This document shows positions 17,405 to 25,338 of a stretch of DNA of 64,000 nucleotides, piece after piece. Under the pieces are notes generated by a model that saw nothing but the letters and a program-made list of their open reading frames with translations, was not told where the DNA came from and did no database searches. The translations under genes were made by a program, and so were the position numbers. How positions within the stretch are numbered: the first letter of the stretch is position 1; each line of letters opens with the position of its first letter. Origin of the DNA: Azorhizobium sp943371865 (GTDB lineage: Bacteria; Pseudomonadota; Alphaproteobacteria; Rhizobiales; Xanthobacteraceae); NCBI RefSeq assembly GCF_943371865.1, contig NZ_CALRWL010000023.1, positions 17,833 through 81,832 of the forward strand, given 5' to 3'.

Positions 17405-17479
17405 TGGTGGGCACGACAGGGATTGAACCTGTGACCCCCTCGATGTCAACGAGGTGCTCTCCCGCTGAGCTACGCGCCC
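17405..17479 (-). tRNA. tRNA-Val(GAC)
   Basis: The complement folds as a 75-nt cloverleaf. The 7-bp acceptor stem is GGGCGCG with CGTGCCC (one G-T pair), the D arm contains GCTCAGCGGGAGAGC, and the anticodon stem-loop CCTCGTTGACATCGAGG has GAC in the loop. The T arm contains GGTTCAATCC. Discriminator A and an encoded CCA end at 17405. Confidence 0.97.
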
Positions 17480-17569
17480 ATCCGCCAGGAGGAGGCTTCT
17501 ATATCGGCTCGCCTTCAGCGACGCAAGGCATGCGCGTGCGCTTGTTGGACGAGGGGTGGATAACTCGGT

Positions 17570-17935
17570 TCAGGCGGCCGCCGCCAGCAGCTTGTGCACT
17601 TCGCTCACCAGGTCGCGCAGGTGGAACGGCTTGGACAGCACCTTGGCCTCGCAGGGGGCTTCCACATCCGCATTCAGCGCCACCGCCGCAAAGCCGGTGA
17701 TGAACATCACCTTCAAATCGGGATCCAGCTCGGTGGCGCGGCGCGCCAGCTCGATGCCGTCCATTTCCGGCATGACGATATCGGTGAGCAGCAGTTCGAA
17801 CGGCTCCTCGCGCATCCGCTCGTAAGCGGAGCGGCCATTGTCGAACGAGGCCACCTGGTATCCGGCATTCTGCAGTGCCTTGACCAGGAACCGCCGCATG
17901 TCGTTGTCATCCTCGGCGAGCAGAATTTTCGACAC
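17570..17935 (-). CDS. cpdR: CpdR single-domain response regulator (ClpXP proteolysis)
   Basis: The 121-residue protein is a stand-alone receiver domain: acidic pocket AEDDNDMRRF, phospho-acceptor Asp52 in LLLTDIVMPEMDG, Thr in MFITGFAA and Lys in KVLSKPFHLRDLV. The full-length pattern is that of CpdR, which in its unphosphorylated form delivers substrates to ClpXP and helps control the cell cycle under the CckA-ChpT phosphorelay. The neighbourhood (N-formylglutamate amidohydrolase, mmgR-like RNA, HisN-type phosphatase) matches, to my knowledge, the cpdR1 region of Sinorhizobium. Confidence 0.95.
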   Translation of the reverse strand: MSKILLAEDDNDMRRFLVKALQNAGYQVASFDNGRSAYERMREEPFELLLTDIVMPEMDGIELARRATELDPDLKVMFITGFAAVALNADVEAPCEAKVLSKPFHLRDLVSEVHKLLAAAA

Positions 17936-18251
17936 GCCCTATCCCCTTGATCTTGTCCGGTGCCGCGTCTGCGGGCGACGATGGGCGCTGGGCCCCTGAG
18001 GCTTGTGTGGCCCAATCGGGTAAATTCGAAGTGAACCTTCGCCCGGTTGTGCGCGAATAACGGGCGCCATCTTGCCCGCGGGCACGGGCACAGGCGACCT
18101 GCGCCCGCGCGCCCCGGCTTTTAGAGCCTACGCGAAGTGCCTTCACAAGGGGACTTTGACTTGCGCATGATGGCGGGCCTGTCACAAGGTGGTGGTTTCC
18201 ACCCCATGGCCGGGTTTGCCCGCCCTCGTCTTGCGGATCCTGCGTTCATCG

Positions 18252-19139
18252 ATGACAGCCTGCCTCGCCGATACCATCGACCCGCCGTTCGAGATTCTGA
18301 TGCCGGAGACGCCGGCCGGGCCGTTTGTGTTCAATTCGCCGCACAGCGGGCGGATCTATCCGCGCGCCTTCGTGGAACAGACGCGGCTGGATTTCGAGAC
18401 CCTGCGCCGGTCCGAGGACAGCTTCGTGGACGAATTGTTCGCCGACGTGGTGTCCGCGGGCATGCCCTTGATGCGGGCGCTGTTTCCGCGCGCCTTCCTG
18501 GATCTCAATCGCGAGCCTTATGAACTGGATCCGCGCATGTTCGAGGGTCGCCTGCCGGCCTTCGCCAACACGCGCTCGATCCGGGTGTCCGGGGGGCTCG
18601 GCACCATTGCCCGGGTGGTGGGGGATTCGCAGGAGATCTATCTCAAGCGCCTCACCGTCGCCGAGGCGATGGAACGCATCGAGACCTTCTACAAGCCCTA
18701 TCATCAGACGCTGCGGCGGATGATCGGGCGCACCCACCGCACCTTCGGCACCGCGGTGCTGGTGGATTGCCATTCCATGCCCTCCGGCCCGGCGCGGGAA
18801 GACATGCCGCGGGCGGACTTCGTGCTGGGGGATCGCTACGGCACCAGCTGCGCGGCGGTGATCGCGGACGTGCTGGAGCAGGAATTGCGTGGGCGCGGCT
18901 ATGTGGTGGTGCGCAACAAGCCATATGCGGGCGGCTATATCACCGAGCACTATGGCAATCCGTCCGCCGGCCTGCATGCGGTGCAGATCGAGATCAACCG
19001 CGGCCTGTACATGGACGAGGCCACGTACCAGCGGGGTCCGGATTTCTACAAGGTACGGGCCGATCTGGCGGCAGTGGCATTGCGCCTGTTCGATCTGGCG
19101 GCCACCGAACTTGCGGCCCCGCGTGCCGCAGCGGAATAG
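18252..19139 (+). CDS. N-formylglutamate amidohydrolase family protein
   Basis: The 295-residue protein belongs to the N-formylglutamate deformylase/amidohydrolase family, metal-dependent hydrolases releasing formate from N-formyl-L-glutamate in one histidine-degradation route. FVFNSPHSGRIYP, RSEDSFVDELF, FLDLNREPYELD, VDCHSMPSG and VQIEINRGLYMDE are the family's conserved blocks, with His and Asp/Glu metal ligands. No hut genes are here and the gene is tied to cpdR in this order, so a role outside histidine catabolism is possible. The start at 18252 gives the usual N-terminus; upstream in-frame GTG codons are less likely. Confidence 0.88.
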   Translation: MTACLADTIDPPFEILMPETPAGPFVFNSPHSGRIYPRAFVEQTRLDFETLRRSEDSFVDELFADVVSAGMPLMRALFPRAFLDLNREPYELDPRMFEGRLPAFANTRSIRVSGGLGTIARVVGDSQEIYLKRLTVAEAMERIETFYKPYHQTLRRMIGRTHRTFGTAVLVDCHSMPSGPAREDMPRADFVLGDRYGTSCAAVIADVLEQELRGRGYVVVRNKPYAGGYITEHYGNPSAGLHAVQIEINRGLYMDEATYQRGPDFYKVRADLAAVALRLFDLAATELAAPRAAAE

Positions 19140-19264
19140 TGGCGCGCACGACACGGGATCGTGAAATCCCGCCTTGCGTTTTTCGAATGGCAGATATACG
19201 AATTTGCCGGTGAGACCGAGATGCGGCAAACGCACCGGCCTTTCCCGCTGGCATTGCGGGCCCC

Positions 19265-19363
19265 AAAAAAGAAAGGGGCCGTCCGCAAGCGAACGGCCCA
19301 AGTCTAGGGAGGAAACGCCCAAGGAGGGCATGCAACACAGCGACGCCAATCGCTATGTCGCAA
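19265..19363 (-). ncRNA. mmgR/alpha-r8 (suhB)-like small RNA, copy 1
   Basis: Read on the minus strand, about 100 nt: a 5' stem-loop (19328-19366 region, 13 bp with two G-U pairs), a middle hairpin GCCC-TCCTT-GGGC, a single-stranded TTTCCTCCCTAGACTT stretch that could pair with Shine-Dalgarno sequences, and a terminator hairpin (19276-19299) followed by CTTTCTTTTTT. A promoter is visible: CTTGAT at 19393-19398, 17-bp spacer, GCTATT at 19370-19375. The core 19297-19330 is identical to copy 2, 619 bases away, while the hairpin arms differ by compensating changes. The locus between cpdR/N-formylglutamate amidohydrolase and the HisN-type gene matches mmgR in Sinorhizobium as I recall it. Confidence 0.85.
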
Positions 19364-19375
19364 TGCAGCAATAGC

Positions 19376-19884
19376 CGATTGCGCTGCCAGAAATCAAGTG
19401 CTGGTTTGTCGCAGGCTTGTATATAAGATGCAAGTTATTGAAAAATAAGAAGAAATTTTTACACCCCAAGCTATGAAGTGCGCCATTGCGGCGCCTCCTC
19501 ACCGTCCGTCCCCACTCCGCTCCATCGCGCTGCACTGGTTTTGGCAGCGCTTGCGGACGAGTCGCGTCCCCGAGGGGCGTGGCTTGGGCGTGAGGTGAGC
19601 ACGTGGGAGGATCTCCGGAGCGCCCATCGATGCGGCGGCCAAGCGGACGCAGGGGCGGTCCGCGATGATCTGCTGGCTGAGCCGGTGAAGATGCGGCCGT
19701 TCAATGGGCTGCGGCGCCCAGCGCCGGGGTGGCATCCGCAGGTGGCGCGGCATCACGCCAAGCGTGTGTGTCCCGGTGGGTGATCCGGGATCGTCCACCA
19801 CTGCGCGGCGATCATGGGATGGGGGCGACTGCTTGCGCGAGGTGCTGGACAGCGCTCGCGACCACGGGCTCGGAGAGCGACCCC
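19376..19884. other. Spacer between the two sRNA copies
   Basis: About 500 bases. The end next to copy 1 is AT-rich (19420-19465) and the rest is GC-rich. Open frames on both strands are short, not conserved-looking, and lack ribosome binding sites. I see no transposase remnant or inverted terminal repeats, so the origin of the spacer is unclear. Confidence 0.45.
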
Positions 19885-19885
19885 C

Positions 19886-19974
19886 AAAAAGAAAGGGGCC
19901 GCTCACGGGGAGCGGCCCAAGTCTAGGGAGGAAACGCCCAAGGAGGGCAGCGGTAAGGCAAGCCCTACCGCGCC
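19886..19974 (-). ncRNA. mmgR/alpha-r8 (suhB)-like small RNA, copy 2
   Basis: Same architecture as copy 1 on the minus strand, about 90 nt. It has a 5' stem-loop (GCGGTAGGGC pairing with GCCTTACCGC), the identical 34-nt core at 19916-19949 with the CCTCCC stretch, and a 9-bp terminator hairpin (19896-19904 with 19910-19918) followed by CTTTCTTTTT. Promoter: CTTGAT at 20004-20009, 17-bp spacer, TCATAT at 19981-19986. Having its own promoter and terminator shows it is an independent gene, not a fragment. Confidence 0.85.
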
Positions 19975-20344
19975 GCATCAATATGAGCCTGTACCCCCCT
20001 GTCATCAAGCCGGTTAAGTGATGATAGTTTGGGCATGCTCTAAAAATGAACTCTCCTGTCTTTGCAGGGATTTGTCGGCCGCCCGCCCAGAATGCGCGCC
20101 GAAGACGCTCAGCCGGTGCCTTAAAATGCAACGGTGCCGCACCGGTTGCGCTGCACGCACGCCGCTGAGACGGGGGGCTAGGCCTGCGGGTGAGTCTCGC
20201 CGCCGCGCTGGCCGTATCCACCGAACACGGCGTTGAATGGGCCGATGCGTCCCGCGCGCGGCGCAAAGCGCTTCCGTCCCCGCGCCGCGCGCTCTAAGGA
20301 TCAAGCGGCCCTGACCGCAGGGCGCCTCCAGCCTGGGATGCCCC
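19975..20344. other. Upstream region of hisN and of sRNA copy 2
   Basis: This 370-base gap holds the minus-strand promoter of sRNA copy 2 (19981-20009) and presumably the hisN promoter. I see no further gene; the remaining open frames have no ribosome binding site or family resemblance. Confidence 0.45.
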
Positions 20345-21127
20345 ATGACCGCCGTGGCCCTTGATGCCTTCGTCCATGACCTTGCCACCAAGTCGGGCGA
20401 GGCGATCCTGCCCTTCTTCCGCACCGCGCTGGTGGTCGAGGACAAGACCCATGGCCGGGCGTTCGATCCGGTCACCGAGGCGGACCGCGCCGCCGAGCAG
20501 GTGATGCGCCGGATGATCCTCTCGGCCTTTCCCGACCATGGCATCATTGGCGAGGAATTCGGCGCCGACCGCTCCGGCGCCACCTATGTGTGGGCGCTGG
20601 ATCCCATCGACGGCACCAAGTCGTTCATCTCCGGCATGCCCGCCTGGGGCACGCTGATCGGCCTGCTGAAGGACGGCGCGCCGGTCTATGGCATGATGCA
20701 CCAGCCGTTCATCGGCGAGCGCTTCTTCGGCGATGGCGGCTCGGCCCATTATCTCGGCCCGGCGGGCAAGCGCCGGCTGAATGTGCGCGATTGCGGGCGG
20801 CTGGAAGACGCCATCCTGTTCACCACCAGCCCGCTGCTGATGCAGGGCGAGGACCGCACCGCCTTCCACCGGGTGGAGGAACAGGTGCGCCTGTCGCGCT
20901 ATGGCGGCGATTGCTACGCTTATTGCATGGTGGCGGCCGGCCTGGTGGACGTGGTGATCGAGAGCGGGCTGAAGGACCACGACATCGTCGCCCTGATCCC
21001 AGTCATCGAAGGGGCAGGGGGCATCGTCACCAATTGGGAAGGCGGTTCCGCCGCCCAGGGCGGCCGGGTGGTGGCGGCGGGCAGTCGCGCCGTCCACGCA
21101 GAAGTGCTCAAGCGCCTTCAGGGCTAG
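20345..21127 (+). CDS. hisN: Histidinol-phosphatase of the inositol monophosphatase family
   Basis: This 260-residue member of the inositol monophosphatase superfamily matches the HisN subgroup that dephosphorylates histidinol phosphate in actinobacteria and alphaproteobacteria. Metal-site motifs are present: GEEFG (Glu), WALDPIDGTKSFISGMPAWGTLIGLL (DPIDGT), and LKDHDIVALIPVIEGAGG with the third Asp. Other annotations of such genes are inositol monophosphatase or suhB; the KSFISG-PAWGTLI block favours HisN. Histidine genes other than hisS are absent from the window, as expected for this dispersed gene. Confidence 0.88.
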   Translation: MTAVALDAFVHDLATKSGEAILPFFRTALVVEDKTHGRAFDPVTEADRAAEQVMRRMILSAFPDHGIIGEEFGADRSGATYVWALDPIDGTKSFISGMPAWGTLIGLLKDGAPVYGMMHQPFIGERFFGDGGSAHYLGPAGKRRLNVRDCGRLEDAILFTTSPLLMQGEDRTAFHRVEEQVRLSRYGGDCYAYCMVAAGLVDVVIESGLKDHDIVALIPVIEGAGGIVTNWEGGSAAQGGRVVAAGSRAVHAEVLKRLQG

Positions 21128-21146
21128 AGCCGACACGGCCAGCGGC

Positions 21147-22091
21147 TCAGACCAGCGGGCTGCCGGGAATGAAGGCGTCGAACGCCGCCCAGAACTGGGC
21201 GCGGAAGATGTCGCGTTCCATCAGCAGTTCATGGCGGCCGGCGGGCACCGTCACATAGGCGCCGGCGATCAGCCGCGAGGCCATGTGCTCGATGGCCACG
21301 TTGCACACCACCCGCTCATTGCCGGCGGCGATCATCAGCAAGGGCTGGCGGATCTGGCGCAGGATGTCCGGCGCCCGCAGATGGTCCATGGCCAGATAGG
21401 CCTGATGCACCCAGCCGATGGTGGGCGCGCCGAGGCCCAGTTCCGGCACGGCGGCGGTGATCTGCGCGGTGCGGGCATAGCGCTCCGGGTCGGAGGTGAC
21501 CAGATTGCCCTCGAACGGCAGTTCGGTGACAGCGGTGGGGCCGCCGCCAGGGAGGAAGGCGCGGGCAAAGCCGGCCGTGCTGAGGGTGGTTGCCGCCGCC
21601 CGCGCCAACCGGCGCTGGCGCACCAGGCCGATTTCCAGCATCGGCGCGCACAGCACCACGCGGTCGAACCAGCGCCGGCCGTCCAGAATTCCGTGCAGCA
21701 GGATGGCGCCGGCCATGGAGTGGGCCAGAGCGAAGTGCGGGGCGGGGCAATCGGGCAGCAGCACCTGCCGGCCGAACGCCTCCAGATCCAGCTGATAATC
21801 GGAAAAGCGGCGCACATGGCCCTTGCGGGCATTGCGCAGCAGCCGCTGCGAGCCGCCCTGGCCGCGCCAGTCGAGAATCGCCACCGCGAAGCCGCGATCC
21901 AGCAGATCGCGCACCACCTCGAAATATTTCTCGATGAACTCGGCCCGCCCCGGCAGCAGCGTGACGGTGCCGCGACCGCCAACGGCCGGACGCCAGCGGG
22001 CGAAGCGGATCTTCACCCCATCGGTGGTGGTGACAAAGCCACTGACGGCACCTTCGGGCACCGGATTGGCGGGGGTGGGATGGAGGCTCAT
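21147..22091 (-). CDS. Alpha/beta hydrolase, lysophospholipase-like
   Basis: The 314-residue serine hydrolase belongs to the PldB/monoacylglycerol-lipase-type group. It shows LLPGRAEFIEKYFEVVRDLLDRGFAVAILDWRGQG at the start of the fold, the nucleophile elbow ALAHSMAGAIL (Ser near residue 120), a late Asn/Glu region in MIAAGNERVVCN and the catalytic His in PAGRHELLMERD. The likely substrates are lysophospholipids or monoglycerides; this is by family only. The frame continues upstream for 54 codons, but MSLHPTPANP at 22091 is the natural start. It converges with hisN with 19 bases between the stops. Confidence 0.88.
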   Translation of the reverse strand: MSLHPTPANPVPEGAVSGFVTTTDGVKIRFARWRPAVGGRGTVTLLPGRAEFIEKYFEVVRDLLDRGFAVAILDWRGQGGSQRLLRNARKGHVRRFSDYQLDLEAFGRQVLLPDCPAPHFALAHSMAGAILLHGILDGRRWFDRVVLCAPMLEIGLVRQRRLARAAATTLSTAGFARAFLPGGGPTAVTELPFEGNLVTSDPERYARTAQITAAVPELGLGAPTIGWVHQAYLAMDHLRAPDILRQIRQPLLMIAAGNERVVCNVAIEHMASRLIAGAYVTVPAGRHELLMERDIFRAQFWAAFDAFIPGSPLV

Positions 22092-22387
22092 GCGGGGCAG
22101 GTGCACATGCAAGGCGCGGATGCCGTCAGCGCCCACCAGTTCCGGCGGCGAACGGCACCGCGCGGGGCGCCGGAGCCGGATTCGCACCGGGAAGGAGCCT
22201 TCCCGATGATCCGCTTCCGCCGCAGCGTTACACGCTTGCGCCCGAGCCGACAACGCATCCCGTGCCGATCGGAGGGCTGGGGCGCAGGGCCGCGCGGCGC
22301 ATCGCCCTCCCGTGCCACTCCGCCCGCTCGCCGGTGGTCGGCCCAGGGCGCGGGCGGGACGGGCGCGGCAGTGGGCTTGGTCCGGGG

Positions 22388-23047
22388 TCAGTTCCGGCGG
22401 CTGTCGTATCCGATCACTTCGACACCGAATATGGCGCCGGACGCGGCATCCACCACCAGGCGCACCCGTTCACGGCGGGGGCCGGTCGCCTCGCACACAT
22501 AGGCGCTGCCGCGCAGCTTGAGGTGGCTGACGTCGGTGAAGCCGCGGGCCTGAAGGCTGCTCAGCAGCGCCGCCGCATCCAGTTTCTGCTCCAGGATCGG
22601 CGGGTTGGCTTGATAGGGCGCATAGGCCCCCGGGAGGCGCTGGTGGCTGGGTCCCCCGTCCGGCCCCTGCCCGGTGGAGGCATCAATGAGAAGCCCCGGC
22701 GCCGGTGGCGCCGCATCTTCGGCCCGCGCGGTCTGCGCACGACCGCCGGGCAGGCCCCAGAAGTCCGGCGAGCCATCGGGCGCGGGATCGCGCGCGGTGG
22801 CCCGCGCGGAGGGCGGGGCGCTGGGGGCCGGCACCGATGCCGCTGGAAAGCCATCCACCTCCCCCACGGCCACCGCCAGCGACGCAAGGTTCGGCGTGGC
22901 GTGGGACGGCGCGAAACCCGGCGCCGGGGCGGGCGCGGCAGAGGCGGGGGCCGCGTTTGCGATGCGGCTCTCGTCCGCTTGGCCCGCCGCAGGCTGGACA
23001 GCGCAGGCGAGGCCGACAATGAGCGCGAGCGCAGGGAGCTTGGGCAT
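22388..23047 (-). CDS. Secreted hypothetical protein, Pro/Ala-rich with a C-terminal PepSY-like region
   Basis: I do not recognise a named family. The 219-residue protein begins with a signal peptide (LPALALIVGLACAVQPAAGQA), then a long Ala/Pro/Gly-rich low-complexity stretch (about 25-150). A compact C-terminal domain of about 65 residues follows (LLSSLQARGFTDVSHLKLRG, YVCEATGPRRERVRLVVDA, GAIFGVEVIGYD). That domain resembles a single PepSY-type repeat, common in periplasmic proteins. The start at 23047 has GGGAG seven bases upstream. It is divergent from the Hsp20 gene. Confidence 0.75.
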   Translation of the reverse strand: MPKLPALALIVGLACAVQPAAGQADESRIANAAPASAAPAPAPGFAPSHATPNLASLAVAVGEVDGFPAASVPAPSAPPSARATARDPAPDGSPDFWGLPGGRAQTARAEDAAPPAPGLLIDASTGQGPDGGPSHQRLPGAYAPYQANPPILEQKLDAAALLSSLQARGFTDVSHLKLRGSAYVCEATGPRRERVRLVVDAASGAIFGVEVIGYDSRRN

Positions 23048-23177
23048 CGGTTTCTCCCGCAAGATGAACCGTTAGCGCCAGCCTCCCCCAAAGCGGCGAC
23101 GCTTGAACCATAGTTCATCAAGGTGAATGCCATCCGAGCGCGCCGTTCACGGGCGGTTCATTTGTTCAAGGCGCCCC

Positions 23178-23206
23178 CTTGACGGAGGCGAAGCCGCTTC
23201 CCAGAT
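23178..23206 (+). promoter_or_regulatory. Candidate RpoH (heat-shock) promoter of hsp20
   Basis: CTTGAC at 23178-23183 and CCCAGAT at 23200-23206, with a 16-base spacer, resemble the RpoH -35/-10 pattern (CTTGAA, CCCCATNT). The position, about 95 bases before the start codon, fits a long structured 5' leader. rpoH itself lies 12 kb away. Confidence 0.5.
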
Positions 23207-23299
23207 CGAGACCGGCGCCGGTCCATGAGGACGGCGTTGAACCGGGACCCGGCCCTTCGGCGGGTCCTTGCGCATGTCGCTTCAAAGGAGGATGTGCTG
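23207..23299 (+). promoter_or_regulatory. Candidate ROSE-type RNA thermometer in the hsp20 leader
   Basis: The 5' leader can form successive hairpins: ACCGGCGCCGGT, then GGACCCG with CGGGTCC around a CTTCG loop, and last a short imperfect stem in which TCCTTGC pairs with the Shine-Dalgarno segment AAAGGAGGA directly before the start. Masking of the ribosome site by a weak, bulged helix in front of a small heat-shock gene is how ROSE elements of rhizobial hsp genes work. The fold is my reading, not a computed structure. Confidence 0.6.
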
Positions 23300-23761
23300 A
23301 TGCGTAGCTATGATCTGTCCCCGCTCTATCGCAACACGGTGGGTTTCGACCGGCTGTTCTCGCTGCTGGATTCCGCCGGCAGCGTGGAGGCCGCGCCCAC
23401 CTACCCGCCCTACAATATCGAGCGTACCGGCGATAACACCTATCGGGTGACGGTCGCGGTGGCGGGCTTCACCTCGGACGAACTCACCATCGAGGTGAAG
23501 GAAAACACCCTCGCCTTGCGCGGTGGGAAGGCGGCGCCGGAAACGGCGGACACCGCCCAGGTGCTCTATCGCGGCATTGCCGCGCGGTCGTTCGAGCGGC
23601 GCTTCCAATTGGCTGACCACGTGGAAGTCAAAGGCGCGGTGCTTGAGAACGGCCTGCTGCACGTGGACCTCGTGCGCAACATTCCCGAGGCCAAGAAGCC
23701 CCGCCTGATCCCCATCACCACCGGCGCCGGGCCGCAGACCCTGGATGCCCGCGCCGCCTGA
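23300..23761 (+). CDS. Small heat-shock protein (Hsp20/IbpA family)
   Basis: The 153-residue ATP-independent holdase binds unfolding proteins in the cytoplasm. It has the IbpA-like N-terminus SYDLSPLYRNTVGFDRLFSLLD, a central alpha-crystallin domain (about 38-125; YNIERTGDNTYRVTVAVAGF, FERRFQLADHVEVKGAVLENGLL) and the C-terminal LIPIT motif that drives oligomer assembly. The start at 23300 follows GGAGG by eight bases; the earlier ATG at 23225 would lie within the regulatory leader. Control probably combines RpoH and a leader thermometer. Confidence 0.95.
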   Translation: MRSYDLSPLYRNTVGFDRLFSLLDSAGSVEAAPTYPPYNIERTGDNTYRVTVAVAGFTSDELTIEVKENTLALRGGKAAPETADTAQVLYRGIAARSFERRFQLADHVEVKGAVLENGLLHVDLVRNIPEAKKPRLIPITTGAGPQTLDARAA

Positions 23762-23798
23762 TGACGGCGTAAGTCTCGGGAGATCCCCGCATGACAGG

Positions 23799-23826
23799 CG
23801 CCCCGGCCGTGAGGCCGGGGCGTTTT
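23799..23826 (+). terminator. Rho-independent terminator of hsp20
   Basis: A perfect 10-bp GC-rich stem (23799-23808 with 23813-23822), a GTGA loop and a TTTT tail lie 38 bases after the hsp20 stop. Confidence 0.85.
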
Positions 23827-23916
23827 CGTGTCGGAGGCGTTTTCGTGTCAGGGGCGTCGCCGCGACCGCACGGCGACGAAATCCCCGCTCAGGGCTGGCT
23901 GGTCAGGGCTGGCTGG
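23821..23916. repeat. Two small tandem duplications
   Basis: CGTTTTCGTGTC occurs at 23821-23832 and 23838-23849 (17-base period). CAGGGCTGGCTGG occurs at 23890-23902 and 23904-23916 (14-base period), the second pair straddling the stop codon of the DUF459 gene. They look like recent replication-slippage duplications. Confidence 0.7.
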
Positions 23917-25171
23917 CAGGCGCCGGGGACAGGGCGGCGGCGGGCGCCGCGGGCGCCGGTGTGGGTGGCGTGGCGCCGGGCGCCGCGGGCGGCCAGGTGA
24001 AATCGTCGGTGCGGCCCCGCTGCGGCGGCGCCGGAGTGCCCTCCAGCAACAGCCGGGCCGGATCGGCGGTGCCGGCGGAGACGGTGGTGGCCACCGGTGG
24101 GGCGCGGGTGCCGGGAAAGGGGCTCGCCCCGCCCAGCAGTGCATTGGCCGGTCGCGGCCCGTCGCTCAGCGAGATTGGGGGGCGGGTGCCGTCCACCGGC
24201 GCGGCATCCACGGCCGGAACCGGCTCGGCCAGCATGCGCGTCAGCTCCTTCTGGACGAAGAAGGCCAGCTTGCGGCTTCCGGCGCGGGTAAAGCGGGCCC
24301 CATCGGCCTGGCGCAGGCGGCGGCGCTGGCCGTCCACGGCGGGGCCGGAGCCCATATATTTGCCGTCCTCATCCACGAAGCCGTCCCACACATTCACGAA
24401 CACCGCGCCGGTACGGGCGGCGCGGGCGCGCAGCACCTCGTTCAGTCGCTCGTAGTCCGCCGAGACGGTGGCAGACTGCACCGGCGCCAGGCCCACCAGA
24501 ATCACCCGTCCGGTGCGGCCGCGGGCGGCGGCGAGCACATCGTCCACCCGCTTGCCATAGAGTTCGGTCCAGCGTTCCGACAGCGGCGGCGCCTGGATGT
24601 CTCCGTCCTTGATGGGTTCCAGATCATCGGAGCCCATGGCCAGGACGGTGACATTGGGGCGGGCGGCTTCCAATGCGGCGGGCAGGCGGGTCAGCCAGTC
24701 CAACGGGGTGGGCATGAAGCCGCTGGGATCTTCGGTGGCGGCGACCACGGCGGGGCTGGCGCGCTCGCCCACATAGGCATCCGCAAGGCCCTCGGCCACC
24801 TGGCGGCCATAGCGGTCGCCGACCACAAGAATGAATCGGGTGGGGGGCGTCTTCTTGCCTTGGATGGCATCGGCGGCATTGGAATAGACCACGCCTTCCG
24901 GCTCCGGCGGCGGCGTGCGCTTGGCCTGCGGCTCCTGCGGCGGCTCGGTCAGGCGTTCCTGCGGACGCAGCGGGATGCCGAGAAAGTTGTCCGGGCGCCA
25001 TGCCGGTGCACTGCGCGAGGGCGCCGGCACCGCTGCGGGTGGCCGCATGACGAAGGGATTGTCGAAGAATTGCGCCGCGGCCGGGGCGGCCGTGCCCAGC
25101 ACCGCTCCCACGACCATAAGGCCGAGGACGACGCGAAGCAGCAGGGCGCGGAACGTCAGGCGGTCGAGCAT
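23903..25171 (-). CDS. DUF459 SGNH-hydrolase-like exported protein
   Basis: The 422-residue protein has an N-terminal signal (LLLRVVLGLMVVGAVLGTAAPAAAQ). Its Pro-rich linker precedes a DUF459 domain (about 95-300), a SGNH/GDSL-like fold with FILVVGDRYGRQVAEGLADAY in block I, LAMGSDDLEP, VILVGLAPVQSATVSADYERLN and a late DGARFTRAGSRKLAFFV. In canonical SGNH enzymes block I has GDS; here it is GDRYG, so the nucleophile Ser is absent at that position and activity is doubtful. A Pro/Ala/Thr-rich tail follows. The start at 25171 lacks a clear ribosome binding site. Function is probably in the cell envelope; the substrate is unknown. Confidence 0.8.
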   Translation of the reverse strand: MLDRLTFRALLLRVVLGLMVVGAVLGTAAPAAAQFFDNPFVMRPPAAVPAPSRSAPAWRPDNFLGIPLRPQERLTEPPQEPQAKRTPPPEPEGVVYSNAADAIQGKKTPPTRFILVVGDRYGRQVAEGLADAYVGERASPAVVAATEDPSGFMPTPLDWLTRLPAALEAARPNVTVLAMGSDDLEPIKDGDIQAPPLSERWTELYGKRVDDVLAAARGRTGRVILVGLAPVQSATVSADYERLNEVLRARAARTGAVFVNVWDGFVDEDGKYMGSGPAVDGQRRRLRQADGARFTRAGSRKLAFFVQKELTRMLAEPVPAVDAAPVDGTRPPISLSDGPRPANALLGGASPFPGTRAPPVATTVSAGTADPARLLLEGTPAPPQRGRTDDFTWPPAAPGATPPTPAPAAPAAALSPAPASQP

Positions 25172-25277
25172 GCGCAAGTGTTGGACCAAGCCGTTGGCGC
25201 TTTCAAGGCCATCCCCACACTGGAGGCCTGACGAGGGGCCGCGGCAGCCGTGGCCTACGCGCGAAACCGCTGGAAAT

Positions 25278-25312
25278 GCAAAACGCCCGCGTCGCAGGGC
25301 GAGGCGGGCGTT
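25278..25312 (-). terminator. Terminator of the ATP synthase Fo operon
   Basis: On the minus strand a perfect 9-bp stem (25304-25312 with 25282-25290) is followed by TTTTGCATTT, 27 bases past the atpF stop. Confidence 0.75.
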
Positions 25313-25338
25313 GAGAAATCGAAACCGCTTTGGGCGGC

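Noticed and set aside
19353..20266. Minus-strand frames across the sRNA region
   Set aside because: They overlap structured RNA genes, lack ribosome binding sites and show no protein family pattern.
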